A stretch of DNA of 64,000 bases from an uncultured Flavonifractor sp. GTDB taxonomy: Bacteria; Bacillota; Clostridia; Oscillospirales; Oscillospiraceae. Position numbers and translations under genes: made by a program. The notes below the pieces were generated by a model, which saw nothing but the letters and a program-made list of their open reading frames with translations, ran no database searches and was not told the DNA's origin. Where the stretch lies: the NCBI GenBank assembly GCA_944385585.1, contig CALWXU010000001.1:1-64000 (forward strand), given 5' to 3'. This document shows, in pieces, positions 43,482-51,555 of this stretch. Position 1 is the stretch's first letter, and each line of letters opens with the position of its first letter.

Positions 43482-44594
43482 TTACTGCAGATAGTCCATC
43501 AGGGACTGGGGAATCACGTTGGCGCCCACCTGGAGGGCGGCGTTGTAGCACACCTGGGCCCAGGACAGCTCCAGGATGGCGTCGGCGGTGTCCACGTCCT
43601 CCAGGTTGGTCAGCTCCACGTTGAGGGCGTCAAAGGTGTCCTCCAGCTGGGTTTTGTTGTTGTTGAGGAATTTGGCCTCGGTGTCCAGCGCCACCCACTG
43701 GTCGCCCATGGCCTCCCGGGAGGCGTCCATCTTTTTCAGCAGGCGCTCCGCGTCCTCCCGGTCGCCGGCGGCCCCCCACTCGCCAGACTCCTCATTGTAG
43801 TCCTCGAATATGTCGGCCAGGCGGAGCATGGTGGACACCAGGTTGAGGGGGTCGCCGTCGCCGTCCACCCCGTAGCCCGTCAGCTCCAGGCCGGAGATGG
43901 CGGAGTCAAAGGCGGTGGAGGGGATCACGTCGCCGTTGTTGTCCAGCTCGAAGCCCAGGCCGATGTCCACATACTGGTGCTCCTCGTTCCATCTTTCCAA
44001 AACTTGGCCATTGGTCAGATTGAGCGGGTTGCCATTCTCATCAACAAACTGGTAAGGGCCGGTATAGGGGTCGTCCAGCAGATCGCGGTCGTCAATAGGC
44101 ACGCCGCGATAGGTGACATGATCCCTGCCGTCAATGCTCTCAATGGCGAAGGGGGCGTTCTGGGTGTCGGCCCCGGCGAACATGAAGTCGTCGCCGTACT
44201 TGGCGTTGAGGCTCTGGATGATGCCCTCGGCGCTCTCCCGGATGATCTGCCCCTGGGTGTTGAGGGTGCTCAGGTTGGTGTCGTTCAGGCCGCTGAGGGC
44301 GGACAGGCGGCTGTCGGTGGCAAGGCCGTCGAAGCCGTCCAGGACACCCTGGATGCTGCTCCACGCCGTCTCGAACTTACTCAGCACGGTCTGGTTGTTG
44401 TCGTACTGGGCGTTGGTGGCGTTGATGGAGCTGTGGATCTGGAAGGCCCGGGTGGCCCCGGCGGGGTTGGCGGAGTAGCTGTCAAAGTTCCGCCCCGTCA
44501 TCAGCTTCATCATGGCGCTGTTGAGCTGGTTGGCGGTCTGGTTGAAGTTGGACTTGTAGTTATAGAGTGTCCCGTTTGTCGTAACTCGAATCAT
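43482..44594 (-). CDS. flgL: Flagellar hook-associated protein 3 FlgL
   Basis: A 370-residue junction protein. The flagellin-like N-terminus (NFNQTANQLNSAMMKLMTGR) and C-terminus (NVELTNLEDVDTADAILELSWAQVCYNAALQVGA) form the coiled-coil core. The middle is variable and acidic. With FlgK it joins hook and filament. Its length is within the usual range, and it is 30 bases after flgK. Confidence 0.93.
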   Translation of the reverse strand: MIRVTTNGTLYNYKSNFNQTANQLNSAMMKLMTGRNFDSYSANPAGATRAFQIHSSINATNAQYDNNQTVLSKFETAWSSIQGVLDGFDGLATDSRLSALSGLNDTNLSTLNTQGQIIRESAEGIIQSLNAKYGDDFMFAGADTQNAPFAIESIDGRDHVTYRGVPIDDRDLLDDPYTGPYQFVDENGNPLNLTNGQVLERWNEEHQYVDIGLGFELDNNGDVIPSTAFDSAISGLELTGYGVDGDGDPLNLVSTMLRLADIFEDYNEESGEWGAAGDREDAERLLKKMDASREAMGDQWVALDTEAKFLNNNKTQLEDTFDALNVELTNLEDVDTADAILELSWAQVCYNAALQVGANVIPQSLMDYLQ

Positions 44595-44624
44595 AATCGC
44601 ACCTCGATTTCAAACACAGGCGGC

Positions 44625-46262
44625 TTACACGATGGTACCGTTGATCAGGGAGTCCAGCGCCGTCTCCAGCACCGTCATGAGCCGGCAGGCGGCGGTGTAG
44701 GCCTTCTGGTAGACCATCAGGCTGGTGGCCTCGTCATTGAGGTCCACGCCGGACACGCTGTCCCGGTCGGTGTAGATCTCATTATAGGTGATGGAGTAGT
44801 TGTTGAGGATCACGCCGGTGCTCATCTGGTCCTCGGCCAGAGTAGACTCAATGTGGAACAGCATCTCCTCAAAGGTGCCGTTGAAGGAGGCGCCTTCGGC
44901 GTCTGCGGCCACATACTCCGGGTCAAACTCCAGCGTTTTATTGAACAGATCCAAAAACGCCGCCAGGTTGGAGCGGTCGTCTGTGGGGGCGTTGGGGTCC
45001 TGGGAGGAGATCATGGACACATCGCCGTCCGCCCAGGCTTTGGAGATGGAGATGTTGGCGGCGGTGATCGCCGTAGTTTCGTTGCCGCTGCTGCTGTTGC
45101 TGAACAGCGGGCCCGCACCGTCCACATTGACGGTGCCATCCGCGCCGTTGAGCTTGTTCATCTCCGCCGCGAACACGGTGGCCAGGTTGTCCAGCGCCTT
45201 CTGATAGTAGGGGATGCCCCGCTTGATCAGCGCGTCCGCATCAACCGCCTGATCGGTGGCGGTGGCGTACTCGCCCTCCTCGGTGAGCAGCTCCCGGACC
45301 GCCTGGAGGGAGCCGTGGATGTCGTTGTCCACCAGGCCCACGGGGTCGATGTCATTGGGGTTTTTCTTTACGTTGTCCTTGTCCCGGAGCGCCCCCAGCT
45401 GGATCTGGTAGTCGATATCGCCGTCCGCGTCCGTCTTGCCGCTGTGCCAGATCTGGGCGGCGTACTCCCCGTCCACCAGCACATGGTTCGTGTGGCCGAC
45501 CGCACTGGCCAGCTTAACGGTGAGCCTCTCCACCTGCTGGCCCGCGCCGATGTTCTCCATGGAGTACTCCACGTCGATGGCCATGTACTGGCTCAACTCG
45601 TCCAGCAGCAGGTTGCGCTGGTCCCGCAGCTCCAGGCCGTCGTCGCCCCGGATGTCGGAGTTGCGGATCTGCACGTTGATGTCCCGCAGGTTGTTCAGGA
45701 TGTCGTTGACCTTGGAGACCTGCTGGTCCAGCTCACTGACATACTTTTCCTCCAGCTGCTCCAGCTTGTCGGCATAGCTGTTGAACAGCTGGCACAGGGC
45801 CTTGGCGGAGCTGCGGATCAGGCTGTCATAGCCCTGGATGCCGTTGGTGTTGGCCTTGTTGATCAGGTCCCGCAGGTCGTTGAGCTGGTTGAGGATCACG
45901 CCGTCGTCCTGCTCGCCGTCGCCCTTGCCCACCTCGTCCAGGATGGAGGCCAGATCCTCCAGGCCGGCCAGCCACTGGTCGGTCTCGGACAGGTCGGACT
46001 GGGCCTTGCGGAAGGAGATGTCCAGCCCGGGGTCGCGGATCTGGGACACGCTGGTGATCACCGCGCCCTGGCCGATGCGCACCTTATAGGTGGAGTGGTA
46101 GCGGTCGGTGGCGCTGCTCATCAGGCTCACCTGGTCCAGCCGCTGGCGGGTGTAGCCGGTGGTGTTGATGTTGGTGATGTTGTTGCCCGTCACGTCCAGG
46201 CCCTTCTGGGCGGCGTAGATGCCAAGGCGGACGGTATTGAAAGAACCAAACGTACTGCTCAT
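44625..46262 (-). CDS. flgK: Flagellar hook-associated protein 1 FlgK
   Basis: A 545-residue protein. The N-terminus has GIYAAQKGLDVTGNNITNIN and TGYTRQR, and the C-terminus ends SGVDLNDEATSLMVYQKAYT...LETALDSLING, both diagnostic for FlgK. The centre carries the variable domain. It is the first hook-filament junction protein and is followed by flgL in the same operon. The flgN chaperone is 15 bases upstream. Confidence 0.95.
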   Translation of the reverse strand: MSSTFGSFNTVRLGIYAAQKGLDVTGNNITNINTTGYTRQRLDQVSLMSSATDRYHSTYKVRIGQGAVITSVSQIRDPGLDISFRKAQSDLSETDQWLAGLEDLASILDEVGKGDGEQDDGVILNQLNDLRDLINKANTNGIQGYDSLIRSSAKALCQLFNSYADKLEQLEEKYVSELDQQVSKVNDILNNLRDINVQIRNSDIRGDDGLELRDQRNLLLDELSQYMAIDVEYSMENIGAGQQVERLTVKLASAVGHTNHVLVDGEYAAQIWHSGKTDADGDIDYQIQLGALRDKDNVKKNPNDIDPVGLVDNDIHGSLQAVRELLTEEGEYATATDQAVDADALIKRGIPYYQKALDNLATVFAAEMNKLNGADGTVNVDGAGPLFSNSSSGNETTAITAANISISKAWADGDVSMISSQDPNAPTDDRSNLAAFLDLFNKTLEFDPEYVAADAEGASFNGTFEEMLFHIESTLAEDQMSTGVILNNYSITYNEIYTDRDSVSGVDLNDEATSLMVYQKAYTAACRLMTVLETALDSLINGTIV

Positions 46263-46277
46263 ATCGCAAACAGCCTC

Positions 46278-46754
46278 CTATGCGCGGAAATCGGTGCGGA
46301 AGGGAGCGGGGGGGCGCTGACCGGCGGGCTGGTACTGCCCGTCCAGCTCAGGGGCGACGCCCCGCTTCTCCAGGGCGTCGTTGACGGTTTTCAGCTCCCG
46401 CTCCATCAGCTCGCGGGCGGGGGACTGGACGCTTTTCAGGACGGCGTAGTCCCGGAGCAGGGCCTCCACCGCCCGGGCGGCCTCGCCCTTCCACTCCGGC
46501 GGGCAGCGCTGGGGCAGCTCCCGCAGGGCCACCCCCTCCAGGCCCAGGGCCTTCAGCAGGGCGTCCCGCTGCTGCTCCCGGCCCCGCAGGGCCAGGGCGG
46601 CGGCCTGCTCCCGCTTCATGCAGTCGTTGAGGGCCGCCAGGTCGTGGTCGTGGACGGCGGTCACCTTCTCCTGCTCGATCCCGGTCAGCTGCCGCAGCTC
46701 CTGCCGGAGGGCCTCCAGCAGGTCCAGATAGGCGCGGAAATCGGCCTGTGCCAC
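46278..46754 (-). CDS. flgN: Flagellar export chaperone FlgN
   Basis: A 158-residue helical protein with the FlgN layout: long helices YLDLLEALRQELRQLTGIEQEK and HDLAALNDCMKREQAAALALRG, then LLRDYAVLKSVQSPARELME. It escorts FlgK and FlgL to the export gate. It sits between flgM and flgK, its standard place, 3 bases after flgM. Confidence 0.88.
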   Translation of the reverse strand: MAQADFRAYLDLLEALRQELRQLTGIEQEKVTAVHDHDLAALNDCMKREQAAALALRGREQQRDALLKALGLEGVALRELPQRCPPEWKGEAARAVEALLRDYAVLKSVQSPARELMERELKTVNDALEKRGVAPELDGQYQPAGQRPPAPFRTDFRA

Positions 46755-46757
46755 GGC

Positions 46758-47060
46758 CTACACCTCCCCCAGCAGGAGCATCCGGGCGGCGATCTCCCGG
46801 GCGTCGGGCTGATAGGCGCCGCTCTGGACGCTGTCCCGCAGCGCGGTCAGCTCGTGGGCGGTGGGGCGGGCCCGCACGGCCTGGGAGAGGCGGGCCGCCG
46901 TCTCCAGCACCCGCCGCCCGTCGCCGGTGGGGTGGGCGGAGAGCTGGAACTGGTCGTAGGGCTGCGCCGCCCGGGCGGAGTCCTGTGCCCGGGACAGGCC
47001 CCTGTGGGCGGGGGCCGTGCCGGCCGGGGGGGTTATATTTCGATGGATTCCGTAGATCAT
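46758..47060 (-). CDS. flgM: Anti-sigma-28 factor FlgM
   Basis: A 100-residue protein starting MIYGIHRNI at 47060, where ggagg lies 7 bases upstream. The C-terminal helices (LSQAVRARPTAHELTALRDSVQSGAYQPDAREIAARML in outline) match the sigma-binding part of FlgM, and the first ~50 residues are disordered. It holds sigma-D inactive until it is exported through the finished hook. It leads the flgM-flgN-flgK-flgL-DUF6470-fliW-csrA-yjfB operon, itself under a sigma-D-like promoter. Confidence 0.9.
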   Translation of the reverse strand: MIYGIHRNITPPAGTAPAHRGLSRAQDSARAAQPYDQFQLSAHPTGDGRRVLETAARLSQAVRARPTAHELTALRDSVQSGAYQPDAREIAARMLLLGEV

Positions 47061-47131
47061 GTGAAAGCCTCCTGTGCCCGGTGGGGCAAAAGCCGCGGGG
47101 CGTACTGCCCAAAAGGGCCTTGTCAATTTAT

Positions 47132-47158
47132 ATTTCGTCCGGGGCGCACAAAAAATAA
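47132..47158 (-). promoter_or_regulatory. Sigma-D promoter of the flgM operon
   Basis: Minus strand TTAT-N15-GACGAAAT, 72 bases upstream of flgM. It has the same -35 and spacer as the other promoters of this set. Confidence 0.7.
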
Positions 47159-47194
47159 GGCTTTCCTGCAAAAAAAAAACATACGGATTTGGGC

Positions 47195-47221
47195 TTAACC
47201 TTTTGCGGAAACGGCCGATCT
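47195..47221 (+). promoter_or_regulatory. Sigma-D promoter of the hemerythrin gene
   Basis: Plus strand TTAA-N15-GCCGATCT, with a perfect GCCGAT core, 100 bases upstream of the bacteriohemerythrin ATG and divergent from the flgM promoter. Confidence 0.75.
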
Positions 47222-47320
47222 TATATAATAAGGTTAAAGACCTATAAAACAGATAGGAAAACAAAGTTTCCCGCTGGCAGCCTTTGACCAATATCAAATC
47301 TGTATCATGAGGTGGTAGCA

Positions 47321-47722
47321 ATGAGGTACGAGGTAACGGAAGACCTGATCACCGGAAACGCGCTCATTGACAGTGAGCACCGGCAGCTGTTCGACGCGAT
47401 CAACAACCTGCTGGACGCCTGCGCCCAGGGCAAGGGCCGGGACAAGATCCATGAGACGGTCACCTTTTTGAACAGCTATGTCATCAAGCACTTTGGGGAT
47501 GAGGAGCGCCTGCAGGTCAGCGCCAAGTACCCCGCCTATGAGAGCCATCACACCTTCCACGAGGGGTACAAGCGCAACCTGGCCCAGGTGACCGCCACCC
47601 TGGAGAAGGACGGCCCCAGCATCCAGGCCCTGGGCGCGCTGAACCAGGCGGCGGGGGTGCTGGTCTCCCACATCCGCACCGAGGACAAGAAGCTGGCCCG
47701 CTTCCTGAAAGAGGGCAAGTAA
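47321..47722 (+). CDS. Bacteriohemerythrin
   Basis: A 133-residue oxygen-binding di-iron protein. All ligand motifs are present: His in DSEHRQLFDAIN, HFGDEE, HHTFHEGY and HIRTEDKKL, with a leading LITGNALIDSEH. It may carry or sense oxygen for chemotaxis or protect an anaerobe from it. The ATG at 47321 has gaggtgg upstream. A sigma-D promoter and its place between flgM and fliC make it part of the motility regulon. Confidence 0.92.
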   Translation: MRYEVTEDLITGNALIDSEHRQLFDAINNLLDACAQGKGRDKIHETVTFLNSYVIKHFGDEERLQVSAKYPAYESHHTFHEGYKRNLAQVTATLEKDGPSIQALGALNQAAGVLVSHIRTEDKKLARFLKEGK

Positions 47723-47765
47723 TCCGGCCCTGAAAAATTTTTCGGAAAATTTTCGGCCGCCCCCT

Positions 47766-47792
47766 TAACTTTTCCAGGGGGGCGGTCGAAAT
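47766..47792 (+). promoter_or_regulatory. Sigma-D promoter of flagellin
   Basis: TAAC-N15-GTCGAAAT (or TTAA with a 16-base spacer). Transcription from here gives a ~140-base leader, long enough for CsrA binding. The leader contains aaggagga at the ribosome site. Confidence 0.62.
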
Positions 47793-47935
47793 GACAGGTG
47801 TACGGGCCGGTGACCGGAGCCGGCCCTGTATGGAAGCGGCGGCGCCCCATCCGCGAAGGCCTGCGGGGCCGGGCGGCGCGAACAGCACAGCGGGCAGGAA
47901 GGAGCTTGCCCGGTTTTTTCAAGGAGGATTATTTT

Positions 47936-49141
47936 ATGAGAATTCAGCACAATATTATGGCGATGAACGCCTACCGAAACTACAACAACAACACCAGCGC
48001 CCTGTCCCAGAACCTGGAGAAGCTGTCCTCCGGCTACAAGATCAACCGCGCCGGCGACGACGCCGCCGGCCTGGCCATCTCCGAGAAGATGCGCGCCCAG
48101 ATCACCGGCCTGGGCAAGGCCCAGGACAACGCCAAGGACGGCATCTCCCTGGTGCAGACCGCCGAGGGCGCCCTGACCGAGGTCCACGACATGCTCAACC
48201 GCATGTATGAGCTGGCCGAGCAGTCCGCCAACGGCACCTATGACAGCACCGACCGCGTCCAGCTCCAGAAGGAGGTCACCCAGCTGAAGAAGGAGATCGA
48301 CCGTATTGCCGACTCCGCCAACTTCAACGGCATCCAGCTGCTGGACGGCTCCATGGATGCGAGCGGATTGAGCAGCTTTACTGGTACTGCTGCTCAATCC
48401 TCCGCTGCTGTCAACGTAGACATTTCGGCGCTGAAAACGGTCACGCTGGCAAATGGCTCAAGTGCGAATATTACGTTCAAATTTGCTGAAGGCTCCACCA
48501 CTGGCGCGACAGTTACCGCAAGCGGTGCGGTTACAATTACAGTAAATGGGGATAACGCCGCATCCGCTTCTGACATTCAGGAAATGTTGAAAAATGTGAC
48601 TGCCGCTAGCGGTGTCGACCAGGCCATCGTGGATGCAGTGAAAGAGGCGACAGTAACTGGTACTGGTGTCACCGCCGCTACTGGTGGTACTGCTACCGGA
48701 CTTGCAAACGGCACTACGGCTGCACCGGTGACGGGTGATGGTAGTGCCCTTGTGCTCCAGATCGGCGACACCAGTGACACTTTCAACAAGCTGTTTGTGT
48801 CTATCAAGGATACCCACGCCGATGCCATCGGCGTTGGTGATCTGGACATCTCCACCCAGTCCGGCGCCGCCGACGCCCTGGACATCATCAAGGAAGCCAT
48901 CAACTACGTGTCCGACGTGCGCGGCACCCTGGGCGCCACCCAGAACCGTCTGGACCACACCATCAACAACCTGAGCGTCATGGAGGAGAACATCCAGGAC
49001 GCCGAGTCCACCATCCGCGACACCGACGTGGCCGAGGAGATGATGGCCTACACCAAGAACAACATCCTGATCCAGTCCGCCCAGGCCATGCTGGCCCAGG
49101 CCAACCAGGTGCCTCAGGGCGTCCTCCAGCTGCTGCAGTAA
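47936..49141 (+). CDS. fliC: Flagellin
   Basis: A 401-residue filament protein. The conserved N-terminal D0/D1 (MRIQHNIMAMNAYRNYNNNT, LEKLSSGYKINRAGDDAAGL) and C-terminal D1/D0 (TRDTDVAEEM-like STIRDTDVAEEMMAYTKNNI to QVPQGVLQLLQ) are clear. Residues ~140-300 form the exposed variable domain, Thr/Ser/Ala/Gly-rich and encoded by distinctly less GC-rich DNA. The ATG at 47936 follows aaggagga by 7 bases. Ser and Thr residues of the exposed domain are candidates for modification by enzymes encoded just downstream. Confidence 0.96.
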   Translation: MRIQHNIMAMNAYRNYNNNTSALSQNLEKLSSGYKINRAGDDAAGLAISEKMRAQITGLGKAQDNAKDGISLVQTAEGALTEVHDMLNRMYELAEQSANGTYDSTDRVQLQKEVTQLKKEIDRIADSANFNGIQLLDGSMDASGLSSFTGTAAQSSAAVNVDISALKTVTLANGSSANITFKFAEGSTTGATVTASGAVTITVNGDNAASASDIQEMLKNVTAASGVDQAIVDAVKEATVTGTGVTAATGGTATGLANGTTAAPVTGDGSALVLQIGDTSDTFNKLFVSIKDTHADAIGVGDLDISTQSGAADALDIIKEAINYVSDVRGTLGATQNRLDHTINNLSVMEENIQDAESTIRDTDVAEEMMAYTKNNILIQSAQAMLAQANQVPQGVLQLLQ

Positions 49142-49544
49142 GCTTAAGGCGGCATAAGCTGCCTGCCTTCCCGCCTGGGACGGCATGGCCGTCCCGCTGG
49201 GGTTCCCGCCGAAGCCCAGCGGCGTAAGTAGGGCCGCCATACATGGCGGCCGTCCAATGGAGGCCCGGCCTCCCGGCGGGCGCCTACGCGGCGGGCGCCC
49301 CCATTTCTTCCCGAAGAAATGGGGGGAAAGAAGGGGCGGGGCGGGGGATTTCGATTTCCCCCGCCCCTGCACCCCACCCCTTGAAACGACCAATCAGGGG
49401 GGCCTGCGGGCCCCCCTATTGGATGTACCCCCCAGGCTGCCCTATCGCAGCTTTCCGACGGCGACCCCTTACTTCGTAACGGGTTCGCCGCTCGTGGGGT
49501 GTGGCGCATTCGGAGCCATGCAGACTTTGCGACGACGCCGCGGA
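49142..49544. repeat. Hairpin-rich intergenic element
   Basis: This 400-base non-coding stretch holds three strong hairpins: 49298-49325 (13-bp arms), 49338-49367 (11-bp arms) and 49390-49422 (CCAAT..GGGGGGCC with its complement). It looks like a compound intergenic repeat element of the kind scattered through Oscillospirales genomes, but copy number cannot be seen here. No coding frame in it is convincing. Confidence 0.6.
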
Positions 49545-49568
49545 GGGGCCGGCCGAAAGGCCGGCCCC
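49545..49568 (+). terminator. Terminator hairpin upstream of the modification cassette
   Basis: GGGGCCGGCC-GAAA-GGCCGGCCCC followed by TTTCTC: a 10-bp perfect stem with a stable tetraloop. It probably ends flagellin transcription, 33 bases before the next gene. Confidence 0.82.
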
Positions 49569-49600
49569 TTTCTCTATCATTTGACTGAGGTGATGCCGCT

Positions 49601-51544
49601 GTGCAACCCATCGAAATCGCCCGCCGCCTGGCGGAGCTGGGCCAGAAGGAGGACGCCCAGAGGGCCTACAAGCTGGCCATTGAGAAGGAACCCCTGTCCC
49701 CCCTGGAGCGCTTTGAGGCGGCCAGCTACCTCTTTTTCTCCCAGGGGGATTACAGGGTGGCCTACACCGTCTTTGTCCAGCTCTACAACGAGGGGCAGCT
49801 CCAGGCCGAGGCCATGGACCTGATCCTCCAGGCCTTCTACCAGCCCAACGAGGAGGAGCTGCGCCGGCGCTACGCGGACAACTGCGCCGCCCTGGCCGCC
49901 TACCCCTACTGCTTCCGGAAGGACTTCCCGGACTTTGACGACCTGCCCCTCCGGTTCTTCCCCTTTGACGACGATGGCTATCTGCCCTTCGACCCGGCGG
50001 AGAACCGCTTCGGGGACTATGTGGACTTCAACGACCCGGTGATCGACCGGTATTTCTTCAAGGATTTGGAAAACCCCATCCTGGCCCAGGATGTTTATTC
50101 CCAGTATCAGCTGGAATATCTCAACGACACGGTGCGCAGAAGCGAGTGGGTGGGGCGGGAGAACCACATCTACCTCCACTACACCGACTGGGGACAGCTC
50201 TGCGCCCGCCTCCAGTGCCTGGAGCTGGCCCCCCTGCTGAGGGAGGAGAAGCTCGTCTTTTTCATCGGGGACGAGGTGGGGCAGTATCCCATTGACTTCA
50301 AGGCCCGCTTCGGCGTCGACTACAGCCGGTATCCGGTGAAGCCGGTGAACGCCCGGGAGGTCAACCGGCTGATCTGGCACACCCAGCTGGCCGCCCACAA
50401 CGGCGGCGACTTCTTCAACGAGATCTTCTACGGCCACCCCAACCTCATGTCCTACGAGTCGGTGATGTTCGACAGCATCGCCGGGGAGGTGGCGGCGGCC
50501 CGGGAGCAGTATTACAAGCACACCCTGAGCAACATGGCCATCCACCAGCACCTGGCGGGGATCAAAAGGCCCACAGACAAGGATATCCTGGTGGCCCACT
50601 TTCTCACCCAGCCGGAGATGAGCGGCTGGCTGGACAGGAACGCCCGCATCGCCCCCGCCCTGTTCTTCCAGCCCCATTTTCATAGCCTCCATTACAAGCT
50701 GGACGTGGCGGAGGGGGAGGGGGCCTGCGCCAGCTTCGCCCCCGAGTACGAGGAGATCAAAAAATCCCCCATCTTCAAGGGCTTCAAGTACATCAAGACC
50801 TTCACCCCCATCCGCCGCCCCACCACCAGCTACGCCGCCACCGTCCGCTTCATGGCCGACCAGATCGGCAACCCGGACAAGCCCCTCCGGGTTCCGGACG
50901 CGGTGACGGAGCGGGTGCTCAACCGGAGCTACCTGCGCAATCCGGACGACCGGCTCTACCGGGACAGCGCCCTGGTGCGCTTTGAGGACGGCAAGCTCAA
51001 CCCCAGGGCCACCTTCCCCGTGCTGGCGGAATTCCTGGACATCCCCTACACCGAGAGCATGACCTACTGCTCCAGCCGCCTGGGCCTCAACCCGGAGTCC
51101 CTGGCGGGCAACGCCCGGGGCTTTGACCCGGCCACCGTCTACCGCACCTATGACGAGTATGCCAACGACGACGAGCGGGCCTTCCTGGAGTACCTCATGC
51201 GGGACATCTATCAGGCCTGCGGCTACGACTTCCACTACTACAGGGGGGAGCCGGTGGACGAGGCCTGGGTGGAGGACCGGATCGCCCATTTTACTACCCT
51301 CAACGGCTGGATTACACGCTCCTGGGAGGAGATCTACCGGGCCAGGCGGGCCAAGGGGGAGCGGGTGGAAAACGAGGAGGAGAAGCTCCGCCGGCACATC
51401 GAGGCCCTGGACGAGAACCGCCTGCGCATCGCCCGTCTGCTGCTGAAAAACCCGAGGTTTGTCAGCTACCAGGGCCAGCCCCTGCGGATGATCCCGGTGC
51501 TCCGGCCCGACCCGGCCCTGCTGGAGCAGCCGCTGTACCACTAG
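49601..51544 (+). CDS. TPR/sulfotransferase-like protein, putative flagellin modification enzyme
   Basis: A 647-residue protein. Residues ~1-100 are TPR-like helices (IARRLAELGQKEDAQRAYKLA, FFSQGDYRVAYTVFVQLY). The middle has a segment resembling the 5' PAPS loop region of sulfotransferases (AAHNGGDFFNEIFYGHPNLM at 264-283). Residues ~397-413 have the look of the 3'-phosphate site (YIKTFTPIRRPTTSYAAT). Residues 457-486 have the sulfotransferase wording LVRFEDGKLNPRATFPVLAE followed by FLDIPY. No enzyme of this exact type is known to me, so a glycosyltransferase-like role is the alternative. The GTG start has gaggtgat upstream. Its position right after flagellin and 11 bases before an APS-kinase-like gene supports sulfate transfer. 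Confidence 0.6.
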   Translation: MQPIEIARRLAELGQKEDAQRAYKLAIEKEPLSPLERFEAASYLFFSQGDYRVAYTVFVQLYNEGQLQAEAMDLILQAFYQPNEEELRRRYADNCAALAAYPYCFRKDFPDFDDLPLRFFPFDDDGYLPFDPAENRFGDYVDFNDPVIDRYFFKDLENPILAQDVYSQYQLEYLNDTVRRSEWVGRENHIYLHYTDWGQLCARLQCLELAPLLREEKLVFFIGDEVGQYPIDFKARFGVDYSRYPVKPVNAREVNRLIWHTQLAAHNGGDFFNEIFYGHPNLMSYESVMFDSIAGEVAAAREQYYKHTLSNMAIHQHLAGIKRPTDKDILVAHFLTQPEMSGWLDRNARIAPALFFQPHFHSLHYKLDVAEGEGACASFAPEYEEIKKSPIFKGFKYIKTFTPIRRPTTSYAATVRFMADQIGNPDKPLRVPDAVTERVLNRSYLRNPDDRLYRDSALVRFEDGKLNPRATFPVLAEFLDIPYTESMTYCSSRLGLNPESLAGNARGFDPATVYRTYDEYANDDERAFLEYLMRDIYQACGYDFHYYRGEPVDEAWVEDRIAHFTTLNGWITRSWEEIYRARRAKGERVENEEEKLRRHIEALDENRLRIARLLLKNPRFVSYQGQPLRMIPVLRPDPALLEQPLYH

Positions 51545-51555
51545 AGGAGGAGCCT

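Noticed and set aside
43977..47198. A 1073-codon open frame on the plus strand
   Set aside because: It is antisense to flgL, flgK, flgN and flgM, which are certain.
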